Shown here: positions 25,631 to 34,337 of the stretch, piece by piece
How positions within the stretch are numbered: the stretch's first letter is position 1
How the letters are laid out: every line of letters begins with the position of its first letter
Assembly: GCF_028693135.1 (NCBI RefSeq)
Contig: NZ_JAQUVZ010000034.1
Coordinates: 1-39,815 of the forward strand
From: Methanosarcina sp.
Lineage (GTDB): Archaea > Halobacteriota > Methanosarcinia > Methanosarcinales > Methanosarcinaceae
Reading direction: 5' to 3'
Length of the DNA: 39,815 nucleotides
Translations under genes and position numbers: made by a program
Notes under the pieces: generated by a model
Told to the model about the DNA's origin: nothing
The model's input: the letters and a program-made list of their open reading frames with translations, nothing else
Databases searched by the model: none

Positions 25631-27075
25631 CATTGGTCATCGGTTAAGAACTTCTTTCCATCTACCAATAGTGTTTTTCATTTCACCTTTTCATTAAAAC
25701 CATTTTTCTCTGAACCTTTCTCTGTTTACATGCGGATCCAATGCTTGACTTTCATATACACTCATTATCGTTTCAAAAGTTCTTTGAATTCCACATCTAT
25801 TCAGAATTACTGTCAACAAATCTGATGCATTCTCTGCAAATATTGTGCTCCAACGTAACTGCGTATATTGAGCCATTTTTTCAGGATGAGCTGTTGAGTT
25901 TCTTACAAGAGAATAAATTCTTCTGCTAACGATTAGTGTCAACATTGCTGTCCATATTAGAGCCTCAATTACCTGCACATTCTTTGTTTCAAGAACGTCA
26001 AGAGCGTATTTGCTTTTCAACTCCTTAAACAGCAGTTCTATGTCCCATCTTGCTCCATATAATTTTGCAATGTCTTTTGCATTCAAAACATCTTTCTGAA
26101 TATTTGTGATATATATGTGATGCTTTTCATCTTCATCATTATATACCGCAACAAGACGTACAAGCAGCTCATCCCGCTTTTGTTTGCCTTTATACGCTCT
26201 TCTTTTGAATGCTATTTTTACAACTGCATCAATATCTTTCCCAGAGAGTTGTTTAATACACTCACTAACAGGTTTTTCCGTGAACTCTTTGCTTTTAGTC
26301 TTAGAAAGTCCCTCTTCAACAGAAACAAGAATCGGATCCATATTCTTCCTTATTCTTGAGACAAAATATCCTCCGTTTTCCTCAACTCTTGCAAACATTT
26401 GAGTTTTGTAAAATCCAAGATCAACAAGAAGAATACGGTCTTTGATCCATGGACCGATTTTCAATGTTTTGATCTCAGCTGTTTTTTCAGAGTACAGAGC
26501 AACTGTTTTAGGCCCATTAGCAACTGCACTTACCATAACTCCCACTTTTACCCCAGCAGCTACTGTTCTTGCTCTTGCTGCTGGAAACTTGTCTGCTAAA
26601 GATGAGTGAAGACGAACAATTGTACTGTCTTGAATGAGAACATCCTGAAAGTTTTCGAGTTTTTTGCTAAGTTTTCTACCAGGTTCTTTTGCAAGCTCTT
26701 CTATGCCGTGAATAACACACTGATGAAGAAACTCAACAAGTTCTGGAGTGAATCTATAGTACCAGCTGCTGTCGCTTAGGGTCTTATGTGATTCTTTTTC
26801 ATATTCTCTTTTTAAACTGGCAAGTGTACGCTGCAAGCGTACACCAAAACCAAGAGTTAAAACCCAAAAGATGATGACAGGGTCAATTTTACGCTCACGT
26901 ACTATGAGACCAGTTTCTTTGGCAGTTTGCCTTAACCACTCTTCGGGAAACATTTCCCGAAGAGAGTCTTCAAGAGTAGGTGGGGGATGAGGAGACATAG
27001 ATGCACTAATATTTAGATTATTATTATAAAAACACATACGAGAGTGATTCCCTAACGCTTAACCGATGACGCATG
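25631..27075 (-). mobile_element. Complete IS4-family (ISH8-like) insertion sequence
   Basis: The 1445-bp element has 18-base terminal inverted repeats: left CATTGGTCATCGGTTAAG (25631-25648) and right CTTAACCGATGACGCATG (27058-27075), which differ at two positions when compared as inverted copies. It is flanked by an exact 10-base direct repeat, GAATAGAATT, at 25621-25630 and 27076-27085, the target duplication expected for this group. It contains one intact transposase gene. The clean duplication points to a fairly recent insertion. Confidence 0.93.
25694..27037 (-). CDS. IS4-family DDE transposase
   Basis: Cuts and joins the ends of its own element; 447 residues, full length. The catalytic triad can be placed at Asp137 (LIQDSTIV), Asp206 (ILLVDLGFYK) and Glu334 in YGARWDIELLFKELK, which with the preceding Tyr/Arg and following Lys is the Y-(2)R-(3)E-(6)K signature of the IS4 family. 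The GGYFVSRIRKNMDP stretch after the second Asp is typical of the ISH8 subgroup. The ATG at 27037 is taken; another at 26998 would shorten it by 13 residues. No frameshift or stop interrupts the frame, so the enzyme is probably active. Confidence 0.93.
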   Translation of the reverse strand: MCFYNNNLNISASMSPHPPPTLEDSLREMFPEEWLRQTAKETGLIVRERKIDPVIIFWVLTLGFGVRLQRTLASLKREYEKESHKTLSDSSWYYRFTPELVEFLHQCVIHGIEELAKEPGRKLSKKLENFQDVLIQDSTIVRLHSSLADKFPAARARTVAAGVKVGVMVSAVANGPKTVALYSEKTAEIKTLKIGPWIKDRILLVDLGFYKTQMFARVEENGGYFVSRIRKNMDPILVSVEEGLSKTKSKEFTEKPVSECIKQLSGKDIDAVVKIAFKRRAYKGKQKRDELLVRLVAVYNDEDEKHHIYITNIQKDVLNAKDIAKLYGARWDIELLFKELKSKYALDVLETKNVQVIEALIWTAMLTLIVSRRIYSLVRNSTAHPEKMAQYTQLRWSTIFAENASDLLTVILNRCGIQRTFETIMSVYESQALDPHVNRERFREKWF

Positions 27076-27363
27076 GAATAGAATTGAAATTTACTAAATG
27101 TTCTACATTTTACGTCGTCTGCTACGGTATCATGTATTGAACATTCAAATAGATTTGAATCCGCGAAATAATTTCAGGATACAACATAAAATTTGGAAAA
27201 GCGGAGTGAAGAGAACGGAAGCTTCCACTTCAGGGGGTGTTTTTGCTAATATTTGTTAACCGGTTGAATTTTCAGCCAATCTGTATTACCATAATGAGCA
27301 CTATTGAAGTTATACAGATTATGACTTCCGGAGATTCACACTTAAAACTGAACTGGTCATTAT

Positions 27364-28215
27364 TCAGATAAATTTACATTTTTCTTTATGTGGGCAGTCA
27401 AATTCAAGTGTATCGCATTTCCTAGGTCTTTTGTTTAGATAATCATTTAACGTTATTGAGTAAAATAATTCATTTCCATCATCTGTTCTTAAGCAAATTA
27501 CTCTTACTGTTTTGTCTTTGTTAAATTTTAGATTTATAAAATGTTTTGAGTACTCACTTAAGAATAATACTAGTTTTCTTTGGATCTCTTTTACATGATC
27601 TTCAACATTTTCTATGTTTATTTCATTAGGAGCGCCTTTTCGTTGATTATATGCTTTTTTATATGAGTAACACGGTCCACTCGATTCAGATGTGGAGATT
27701 AAACCAGTTAAAAAATGAGTTGCTTCTGACCTTATGGCGTGAACTTCTACATACCAATCCGTTTTTTCTAATATTTTCGAATAAGATTCATCAAGTTTCT
27801 GTTTATCATTTAAAAACTGTTTTTTCTGTCTATCAAAACTGTTACTTAATACGTCATTAGAGTAGAATTTTTTTACTAAAAAGCTAAGATTTTCACACAG
27901 GCCATATATCGAATTTAGATATGCCTCATATCTAATTGTTAAAAGTATTCCCTGAACGTCATAAGGAATTCCTTCAATCTCTCGTTTCTTGTTTTCTTTA
28001 TCCCACACCGGAATTTGTTCTAATACCTCTCTATATGAAACTAAAACAGCCACAAATTTGTCTCTTATTGATCGTGCAAAATTAGATACGTCTGGAACTT
28101 TGATTTCAGAGGTACTGAGAAATAGTACAAGTAGATCAAACTCTGAATAATTGTTATTTTCTGGGAAAAACACGTATCCTGGGAATTTCTGATATATTGC
28201 ATTATTTTGTACCAT
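27364..28215 (-). CDS. HEPN-motif protein with cysteine-rich C-terminus
   Basis: A 283-residue protein, mostly helical. DWYVEVHAIRSEATHFLTGL holds an R-x4-H motif (Arg162 to His167), the signature of HEPN domains, many of which are metal-independent RNases in toxins and defence systems. The pattern is reminiscent of the Cthe_2314-like HEPN group, which is an inference from memory. The C-terminus (CDTLEFDCPHKEKCKF) has three cysteines and a histidine that could bind zinc. The start is the ATG at 28215; an upstream TTG is less likely, and no SD is visible. Low GC and its site between tRNA fragments suggest accessory origin. No partner antitoxin (such as an MNT nucleotidyltransferase) is adjacent. 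Confidence 0.65.
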   Translation of the reverse strand: MVQNNAIYQKFPGYVFFPENNNYSEFDLLVLFLSTSEIKVPDVSNFARSIRDKFVAVLVSYREVLEQIPVWDKENKKREIEGIPYDVQGILLTIRYEAYLNSIYGLCENLSFLVKKFYSNDVLSNSFDRQKKQFLNDKQKLDESYSKILEKTDWYVEVHAIRSEATHFLTGLISTSESSGPCYSYKKAYNQRKGAPNEINIENVEDHVKEIQRKLVLFLSEYSKHFINLKFNKDKTVRVICLRTDDGNELFYSITLNDYLNKRPRKCDTLEFDCPHKEKCKFI

Positions 28216-28339
28216 ATGAATACACAAATTTTTATCTTTAGCTAGTAGTCGTTTTTCTCAGGATATATTGAAAGCTATTTACTTGGATCGGATTTTATTT
28301 GTCCTATTTGATTGTGTAGTATAGGATGTTTACAAATCA

Positions 28340-28812
28340 TTAAGCATCTTGAAAATATTCATCAAAGTTTTTATAAACTCGATACGCTTCTTGCGCGCAC
28401 TCATCAGGTTTACTAAATATTTTGTCTAAACTATCGCTTATACTTACAAATTTTAATTCGTTCGCTGCTTCTCTAATACGAGTCACAGTGTTTGTAACTT
28501 CATTTCTCAATGTAGAGGTAACACCTCGTATACCTCTACAGAAACGTCAATGTATAATTTTGCATAATCTGAAAGTATATCTCTCGCTTCTGAAATATTA
28601 TGTATGTTACTATTTTTATAAGAAGTCCAATATAAGTAAAATTTTAACAGAGCTTTTTTAACTAATCCTTTAGCGATATTCAATTGTTCTTTTTTGTCCG
28701 CTCTCGCATCGCGGAACCTAGTAAACTCAGAATCAAAGTTGCGTTGGTGCACCCTGGCGCAAGCAACGGAGTATGTTCGCGCCACCGCTCTAAATTCCGT
28801 TAAAGGAAACAA
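28340..28812 (-). pseudogene. Frameshifted gene of unknown function, broken at a palindrome
   Basis: Two minus-strand frames join to make one protein-like sequence. The first (from about 28812) reads TRFRDARADKKEQLNIAKGL through ILSDYAKLYIDVSVEV. After a frame change near 28520-28535, the second reads RGIRGVTSTLRNEVTNTVTR through YRVYKNFDEYFQDA to TAA at 28340-28342. No ATG opens the first part, so the 5' end is also missing. The shift coincides with a perfect 10-base inverted repeat. The family is not recognised; the sequence is helical and charged. It lies upstream of the HEPN-motif gene on the same strand and may be its decayed partner. Confidence 0.5.
28511..28540. repeat. Perfect 10-bp inverted repeat at the frameshift
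   Basis: TGTAGAGGTA (28511-28520) and TACCTCTACA (28531-28540) are exact reverse complements around ACACCTCGTA, which itself contains a partial copy of the arm (ACCTC). Confidence 0.85.
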
Positions 28813-28910
28813 TAACCCTAAACACTTTAGTTTGAGTAGAAGTTAACAACCGGAAAATGGAATTGATAAATTACATATTATCATTAACGGTTATCGGGAA
28901 AGTTTTCCAT

Positions 28911-28931
28911 CCCCGCAGCAAGCTAGCGGGG
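28911..28931. terminator. GC-rich hairpin between the pseudogene and the tRNA
   Basis: CCCCGC (28911-28916) pairs with GCGGGG (28926-28931), with an AGCAAGCTA loop that can add two pairs. It stands out from an AT-rich background; function unknown. Confidence 0.4.
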
Positions 28932-29083
28932 TATTCGACTGATAATAATTGAAACCGAATGACTATCCGCGAATAGCGTATGAGTCCATTGCCTTAGAGA
29001 TATATCTTGACGCAACTACATAAAAAGCAAGCGAATCAGAATAATTGAGCAAAAATGTAACTAAAAGAGAGTCAATCGATTAA

Positions 29084-29092
29084 AAAAAAGTT
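29084..29092 (-). terminator. T-run terminator of tRNA-Leu
   Basis: On the minus strand a run of eight T residues follows shortly after the tRNA 3' end, a usual archaeal tRNA terminator. Confidence 0.5.
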
Positions 29093-29096
29093 TGAG

Positions 29097-29181
29097 TGCG
29101 AGAGGTGCGATTCGAACGCACGAACTCCTACAAGACTGGACTCTGAATCCAGCGCCTTTGACCTGGCTGGGCAACTCTCGC
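29097..29181 (-). tRNA. tRNA-Leu (anticodon CAG)
   Basis: An 85-base class II tRNA. Acceptor arms GCGAGAG and CTCTCGC pair perfectly, with discriminator A. The D arm contains CCCAGCCAGGTCAAAGG; the anticodon stem-loop is CTGGA-TTCAGAG-TCCAG, anticodon CAG; the long variable arm is TCTTGTAGGAGTTCG; the T arm is GTGCG-TTCGAAT-CGCAC. No CCA is encoded and no intron is seen. A TATA-like sequence lies in the short spacer upstream (about 29200-29212). Fragments of this gene occur at 20315, 25445 and 29225. Confidence 0.95.
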
Positions 29182-29224
29182 AAATTGATATTACTTGTCA
29201 ATAAAATATATTTCTAGATGCAAA

Positions 29225-29267
29225 ACTCTGAAGCAGGCACCTTTGACCTGGCTGGGCAACCCTCGCA
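29225..29267 (-). repeat. tRNA-Leu 5'-half fragment
   Basis: It matches the 5' half of the tRNA-Leu from the acceptor strand to the anticodon loop (shared CCTTTGACCTGGCTGGGCAA block and CTCTGAA). The anticodon stem is decayed. With the 3' half at 25445-25493, which ends at the same anticodon-loop point, it would rebuild one tRNA gene. Confidence 0.65.
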
Positions 29268-29451
29268 CGATATGGCTCCTGTTGCAGCAGCAAATAGTGG
29301 CGCTCTTTGTTCTTATACTTTTTCCTTGAAAGCCCTTTCGGAGAGTGAAAAAACCCTCAAACTCATTATAAATATTTATTTTTTGAGGGGTTCAATCACT
29401 AATCTCGGGAGTTTATTTTGGAATACTCGAAAATTCCAGATAGAAGTATGG

Positions 29452-29483
29452 GAAATTGATGAAATTTTCATCTCATCAATTTC
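29452..29483 (-). terminator. Hairpin overlapping the argF stop codon
   Basis: GAAATTGATGA (29452-29462) and TCATCAATTTC (29473-29483) are perfect reverse complements with a ten-base loop. One arm is inside the last argF codons and the TGA stop is in the loop. It is a likely 3' stabiliser or terminator, although no T-run follows. Confidence 0.5.
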
Positions 29484-30376
29484 AGGATAAGGGCTTTCTG
29501 GGCATGCAGGCGGTTTTCTGCTTCTTCGAAGACCACAGAGTTCGGGCCGTCCATGACCTCATCCGTAATCTCCAGACCTCGTCTGGCGGGCAGGCAGTGC
29601 ATGACTATTACATCCGGCTTTGCAACTCCAAGGAGTTCGGTGTTGACCTGGAACCTGGTAAAGTCCTTCAGGCGCTTTTCCTGTTCGGCTTCGTCACCCA
29701 TGGAGACCCAGACATCAGTATAGATAATATCGGCATCCTTTGCGGCAACTTTCGGGTCATCTGTAATTGTGAACTTGCCTCCAAGAGCTTTTGCCTGTTC
29801 AAGGAACTCGGCTTTTGGCTCATAGCCTTTCGGACAGGCAACGACAAACTCCATTCCCATGATAGCCGAGCCAAGCAGGGCAGAGTTGCAGACGTTGTTT
29901 CCATCTCCAACCCAGGCGAATTTAAGGCCTTCTAACTTTTTCTTGAACTCCATGATGGTCATGAAGTCACCCAGGATCTGGCAGGGGTGTTCCCGGTCGG
30001 AGAGGGCATTGATCACGGGTATGGTTGAATATTCGGCCAGTTTCTTCACAGTTTCGTGGCTCATAACCCTGGCCATGATTCCGTGCAGGTAACCGGAAAG
30101 GGTCCTTGCAGTGTCCTCAATGGTCTCGCCTCTTCCTACCTGGATGTCCCTGGAGTTCAGGTAAAGGGCATGTCCCCCGAAATCGCTCATTGCAACCTCA
30201 AAGGAAACTCTGGTCCTTGTTGAGGATTTCTCGAAAATCATTCCAAGGCTTTTATGCTTCAGGTACTCGGTATATTCTCCTGCCTTGCGCTTTGCTTTCA
30301 GGTCCACTGCCGATTCAAGGAGTTCGTAGATCTCCTCTCGGGACAGGTCAGTTATAGAAAGTACATCTTTCTTCAT
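29468..30376 (-). CDS. argF: Ornithine carbamoyltransferase
   Basis: Joins carbamoyl phosphate to ornithine to give citrulline in arginine synthesis. 302 residues, the usual size. Carbamoyl-phosphate motif SSTRTR at about 52-57, the [14 protein letters not shown] stretch (HPxQ), the ornithine-binding WVSMGDE stretch and HCLPARRG near residue 264 are all present, which together separate it from aspartate carbamoyltransferase. The start is the ATG at 30376; an in-frame TTG nine bases earlier is unlikely. It follows purD on the same strand after about 100 bases, which include an AT-rich stretch with a TATA-like sequence, so it probably has its own promoter. Confidence 0.97.
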   Translation of the reverse strand: MKKDVLSITDLSREEIYELLESAVDLKAKRKAGEYTEYLKHKSLGMIFEKSSTRTRVSFEVAMSDFGGHALYLNSRDIQVGRGETIEDTARTLSGYLHGIMARVMSHETVKKLAEYSTIPVINALSDREHPCQILGDFMTIMEFKKKLEGLKFAWVGDGNNVCNSALLGSAIMGMEFVVACPKGYEPKAEFLEQAKALGGKFTITDDPKVAAKDADIIYTDVWVSMGDEAEQEKRLKDFTRFQVNTELLGVAKPDVIVMHCLPARRGLEITDEVMDGPNSVVFEEAENRLHAQKALILKLMR

Positions 30377-30475
30377 AGGTCTCAAACCCCGGCTTATTTC
30401 TAGCTGAATTTAAACTTTATATTACTTGCATAGTACTTATTTACAAGCGTTATCCCTGCATATTTTTTCAAACAG

Positions 30476-31777
30476 TTAGCTTCTAAGTTCTTTCATATGG
30501 TCAATTCTTTTCTGGATAAGATCGGCAGTGCCTATATCTTTCCGGAAGAAAAGTTTACCCTTAATATTTTCAAGAGCGTTCTGGGCGATTTTTTCTGCAG
30601 CCTCTATTGTTTCTGCACGCCCCACGACAGCAACTGCACGGGAGCCGGTAGTGTAAATTTTCCCCTCTTTTTCATACACACTTGCATAGTAGACTGAAGC
30701 TTCTCCCACATCTCCTACAACTACTTCGCTGTCTTTTTCAGGATTATCCGGGTAGCCTGCGGGAACTGCATATTTACAGACCGTCGCTTTCTTGCTGAAC
30801 TTTACAGGCAGGTTTTCAAGGGTGCCTTTTACTACAGCAGACATAATTTCTACAAAATCAGTCTCGATAAGGGGGATAACATTCATAGCTTCAGGGTCTC
30901 CGAACCGTGCATTGAACTCCACGACTTTGGGGCCGCTGGCTGTCAGGATAAACTGCCCGTAGAGAATGCCCTGGTATCCTGTCCCTGTTTCCTCATACAG
31001 CGCTGTTACCGTATGCTGCATAATCTTTTTTGCCTGCTCAAGGTCTTCGGAAAGCATGAAAGGAAGGATTTCTCCTGTATCGGTGTATGAGCCCATGCCG
31101 CCTGTATTCGGTCCGAGGTCCCCTTCATAAGCTCTCTTATGGTCCTGCACTGCAGGGAAAAAGGCAAGGTTTTTTCCATCCACAAAAGCCTGTAGAGTAA
31201 ACTCTTCTCCTATGAAACGTTCCTCAATAACTACAGACCCTTTTTCCAGAAGCTCGCTTGTATATTCCCTGGCAGCTTTGAGGTCAGGGAGCTGGTCACC
31301 CATCACCTTTACGCCTTTACCGCCTGTAAGCCCGGAGGGCTTGACTGCAACGTCGCCCAGCTTTTCAATGAAAGCATGTGCTGGAGCCTCGTCCGTGAAA
31401 ACTTCATAGGCAGGACAGCCTTCAATTCCATATTTCTTCATGAAGTTCCTTGCCCATGCCTTATCAAACTCAATAACTGCACAGGCTTTCCTGGGACCTA
31501 CAACAGGGACCCCGGCTTCCCAGAGGGCATCTGCAACTCCTGCTGCAAGCGGAGCTTCAGGCCCCACAAAAGCCATCTCAATTTTCCTGGCTTTCGCATA
31601 TTCAACAATTTTTACAACCTCGGTTTCCTTTTCAAGCAGGAAATCCTCACAGAGGGCGGCAATTCCGGGGTTTTTCTTTGCCATTAACGCATAAAGGATG
31701 GGGTTATGCTTGCTTTTCTTAATTCCTTCGGCAACTGCGTGTTCCCTTCCGCCGCCGCCGATAAGCAAAATCTTCAT
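30476..31777 (-). CDS. purD: Phosphoribosylamine-glycine ligase (GAR synthetase)
   Basis: The second step of purine synthesis: ATP-dependent joining of glycine to phosphoribosylamine. About 433 residues, a normal stand-alone PurD. Motifs: [14 protein letters not shown] at the start (N domain), [16 protein letters not shown]-grasp [13 protein letters not shown], the PurD signature [19 protein letters not shown], and [14 protein letters not shown] for the Mg/ATP site. AAGGAG just upstream fits an ATG at 31777 (seven-base spacing) better than an ATG at 31783 that it nearly touches. A monocistronic layout is likely. Confidence 0.97.
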   Translation of the reverse strand: MKILLIGGGGREHAVAEGIKKSKHNPILYALMAKKNPGIAALCEDFLLEKETEVVKIVEYAKARKIEMAFVGPEAPLAAGVADALWEAGVPVVGPRKACAVIEFDKAWARNFMKKYGIEGCPAYEVFTDEAPAHAFIEKLGDVAVKPSGLTGGKGVKVMGDQLPDLKAAREYTSELLEKGSVVIEERFIGEEFTLQAFVDGKNLAFFPAVQDHKRAYEGDLGPNTGGMGSYTDTGEILPFMLSEDLEQAKKIMQHTVTALYEETGTGYQGILYGQFILTASGPKVVEFNARFGDPEAMNVIPLIETDFVEIMSAVVKGTLENLPVKFSKKATVCKYAVPAGYPDNPEKDSEVVVGDVGEASVYYASVYEKEGKIYTTGSRAVAVVGRAETIEAAEKIAQNALENIKGKLFFRKDIGTADLIQKRIDHMKELRS

Positions 31778-31783
31778 TTTCAT

Positions 31784-32511
31784 TCTCCTTGTTCAAAAAA
31801 ATTTATTTTTAACCTTAAATTTGTTTTTGATACCTGATGAGGAAATATGGTGAAGAAAAGGTGAAGGATTCTTAGGATCGCAAGACCTTTTTTTCTATCT
31901 TAAAAATATATTTATCTTTATAAACGATAGTTTTAATCAATAACACAATAAAGGATTCCCTAATTCTCTATTTCTTCTAATAAATATCTTCTCATTGTTT
32001 ATCTTCAAGTTTATCTAAAAATTCAGCAAGTTTCAGTAGTTCCGAATCTCCTTATTTTGAGATGATGAATCTTAAAACAATGTTCATGACATAGCTGTTG
32101 ACTTTCATGGCAGATCCTATTGACTTTCATGGCAGATCCTATTGACTTTCATGGCAGATCCTATTGACTTTCATGGCAGATCCTATTGTGGGAGTAGAGA
32201 CACTCCAGATATAGGGTGAATTAAACCAGAGAACGGAACTTCATGGAGCTTTTTAGTGCATCTAAATCCAACAGGACAATAAAGGGCATAATTAAAAAGC
32301 CCACAAAATAAAACTGAAATACGTCTACTGATTTTGAATAACAGACCGGATTGAGTCATTATGTAATATTCCAGTATTCCAGTCAAGTTGTTCCTGGATT
32401 GCTTTACGAAATTTACTTGGAACTACTGTTCGGTGGAATTTACATATTAAAAAGATTAAAAAGATTAAATATATTAAACATTTTAGACCTTTTAGACCTT
32501 TTAAACATCCC
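31784..32511. other. Intergenic with minisatellite, no gene seen
   Basis: About 730 AT-rich bases. Besides the 22-bp array there are short direct repeats (TTTTAGACC and ATTAAAAAG-like) near 32445-32500. No frame with an SD or family likeness exists. Confidence 0.5.
32099..32186. repeat. 22-bp tandem repeat, 4 exact units
   Basis: Unit starts TGACTTTCATGGCAGATC; four contiguous exact copies fill 88 bases. Perfect identity suggests recent expansion or homogenisation. Confidence 0.93.
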
Positions 32512-33879
32512 TTAACTTAATAGACCTGATATCAGAACATATATTCCGGCTGAAATCCCTGCCCCCACAAAGGTTGCAACAAAGTTTACCCCGCTGTTTG
32601 AGAGCACATCCCTTTTCTGAAGAGTAGCCCCGAGCAGGCTGTCCACATTTGTGCCGATAAAGCCTCCTGCAGTTGTAATAAGGACTGAAAGCAGAAGGTC
32701 GTCAGATATTCCAAGAACATAGCCAAGCACGCCTATGACTGCAGAACCTAAAATTGCGGCAAGTTCGCCCAGCGAGGAAACAGCCCCATCAGCCCCGGGT
32801 TCCGAAAGCTTGAGAGTTGTGATCATTCTGGGTCTTCCTTTTGCCGTGGTCCCGATTTCACTTGCCAGAGTATCGCCTGTAGCAGTTGCAACAGTGCCCA
32901 TGTAGGCATAAATAATCGGAAGGCTCTGATCAGGGAAGATACCATAAGCTACTGCAAGGACAAGGGCTGCCGTACTGTTCGAAAATACGTTTTCATAGCT
33001 CCGGATTCCGTTTTTTGTCTGAGCAATCCCGATCGATTCCTTGTATGCGTACTTGTACCTGGTAAACCCGCCGCCCAGAATGAAAAAAGTAAGCAGAAGC
33101 AAAAACCACTGAAATCCACTGAAAACAATTATCAGGACTCCGAGAAGGGCAGCACTGAGGAGAGCAGAAACGTCGGCAATTTTCGCCCTGTAAGCCAGCG
33201 CGCCGAGGAAAAGGGAGAAGACAAGGGCTACAAGCATTTTCTCCGGAGGGACCCAGTACCTGAACTCCTCAAAAATCCACATCGTCATCCCTGCTCCCAG
33301 AGACACCGGGATATTACTGTCTATCTTTGAAGGAATTGACTCAAAAAGAGAACCTGTAACTGCTCCAATAACAGCTATGAAAAATATAAAGTTATACGAG
33401 ATTGAAAGTTCCTGCCAGTAGACAATCCAGCTTGATGCAAGAAACGCCGCAATAATCCTGAGCGCAAGAAAAATCGAACTCCAGAGTAATGAAAAACTTT
33501 TCTTCTTCATCCTGCTCTTTCTGGACTCTAAATCAGCAGTAAAGCCTCTTTCCGAAAAAAAAGAGCTGTGGTTTCCTACAGCTGCAACTGCAAAGGCTGC
33601 AAGGACTATATAAAATGGGAATGTGTACGGAAGGTCTTTAGAAACTGCAGAAACAAGCAGCATCAGTGTAAGAGATAAAGAAAGGCTGGCTGCATCTCTG
33701 CTGCAGGAAAGAAACTTCCCAGAAAACCTCAACCCCAGGAAAAGGACAAAAGAAAGGAGGAGGAGCAGATCTACTCCTGCAAAAGGAGCTATCAGAATAA
33801 GCAGGAGATATAAGATGTGCATCACGGGAATTCCGTGGTAGGAAGTCCCATTTTCGAGGAGGGGGGTGTCTCTGTTCAT
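32512..33879 (-). CDS. DUF92 family integral membrane protein (phytyl-phosphate-kinase-like)
   Basis: A 455-residue polytopic membrane protein. The C-terminal half is a DUF92/TIGR00297 domain: GGGFTRYKYAYKESIGIAQ, GIRSYENVFSNSTAALV, TVATATGDTLASEIGTTAKG and SLGELAAILGSAVIGVLGYV. Plant and cyanobacterial VTE6, in this family, phosphorylates phytyl phosphate, so an isoprenyl-phosphate kinase in lipid metabolism is possible here. The N-terminal half adds several helices and a stretch, FESIPSKIDSNIPVSLGAGM, that recalls the P-x-D-N-x-x-V/I-P-L motif of SEC59/VTE5-type lipid kinases; this likeness is only suggestive. About eleven membrane segments. No clear SD precedes the ATG. Confidence 0.8.
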   Translation of the reverse strand: MNRDTPLLENGTSYHGIPVMHILYLLLILIAPFAGVDLLLLLSFVLFLGLRFSGKFLSCSRDAASLSLSLTLMLLVSAVSKDLPYTFPFYIVLAAFAVAAVGNHSSFFSERGFTADLESRKSRMKKKSFSLLWSSIFLALRIIAAFLASSWIVYWQELSISYNFIFFIAVIGAVTGSLFESIPSKIDSNIPVSLGAGMTMWIFEEFRYWVPPEKMLVALVFSLFLGALAYRAKIADVSALLSAALLGVLIIVFSGFQWFLLLLTFFILGGGFTRYKYAYKESIGIAQTKNGIRSYENVFSNSTAALVLAVAYGIFPDQSLPIIYAYMGTVATATGDTLASEIGTTAKGRPRMITTLKLSEPGADGAVSSLGELAAILGSAVIGVLGYVLGISDDLLLSVLITTAGGFIGTNVDSLLGATLQKRDVLSNSGVNFVATFVGAGISAGIYVLISGLLS

Positions 33880-34337
33880 TCTAGGACATCTTTTGTTTTT
33901 TATTCTTCCTGAGAAGCTACATAGAATAAGCTTTTCTTTATAAATAGATAGTTGTTTTTCCTTCCGATAATTGTTTAAAAATGAAATAAGATTTAAAAAT
34001 ATTTATGTATCTTATTACTTACGCTTGGAGTGATTTTCACGTCAGCCCTGGCGGTTATTCAAAGAACAAAGTAACTTTTTTGTCAGTGATTTCACTCCAC
34101 AGACACCTACTACTAATTTTTTATCTCAGAAAGTCTCTCTCACCTGCGATCCGGGAGAAAGCCTTTTTAAGAATTTTGTTGAGTGGTTTTCGGTCGTCTT
34201 TTGCTATAAGAATCATTTTATTTAAGGATAAGTGTAATTAGCAAAGCAGACAGATAATTATTGCAGTTAACAAATCCAGTTAACAAATCCATTAACTGGC
34301 TGAGATCTGATTTTACGCTTTATGTGAGGGGAAAATA
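33880..34337. other. Divergent intergenic region
   Basis: This holds the promoters of the divergent DUF92 and flavoprotein genes. A 14-base direct repeat, CAGTTAACAAATCC, occurs twice in tandem at about 34263-34290, possibly an operator. An open frame at 34005-34241 has no SD and no recognisable protein. Confidence 0.45.

Noticed and set aside
32183-32386. Minus-strand 67-residue ORF beside the 22-bp repeat
   Set aside because: No SD and no recognisable pattern; part of it is repeat-derived.
34005-34241. Plus-strand 78-residue ORF in the divergent promoter region
   Set aside because: It lacks an SD, has no domain, and overlaps where the two promoters must lie.
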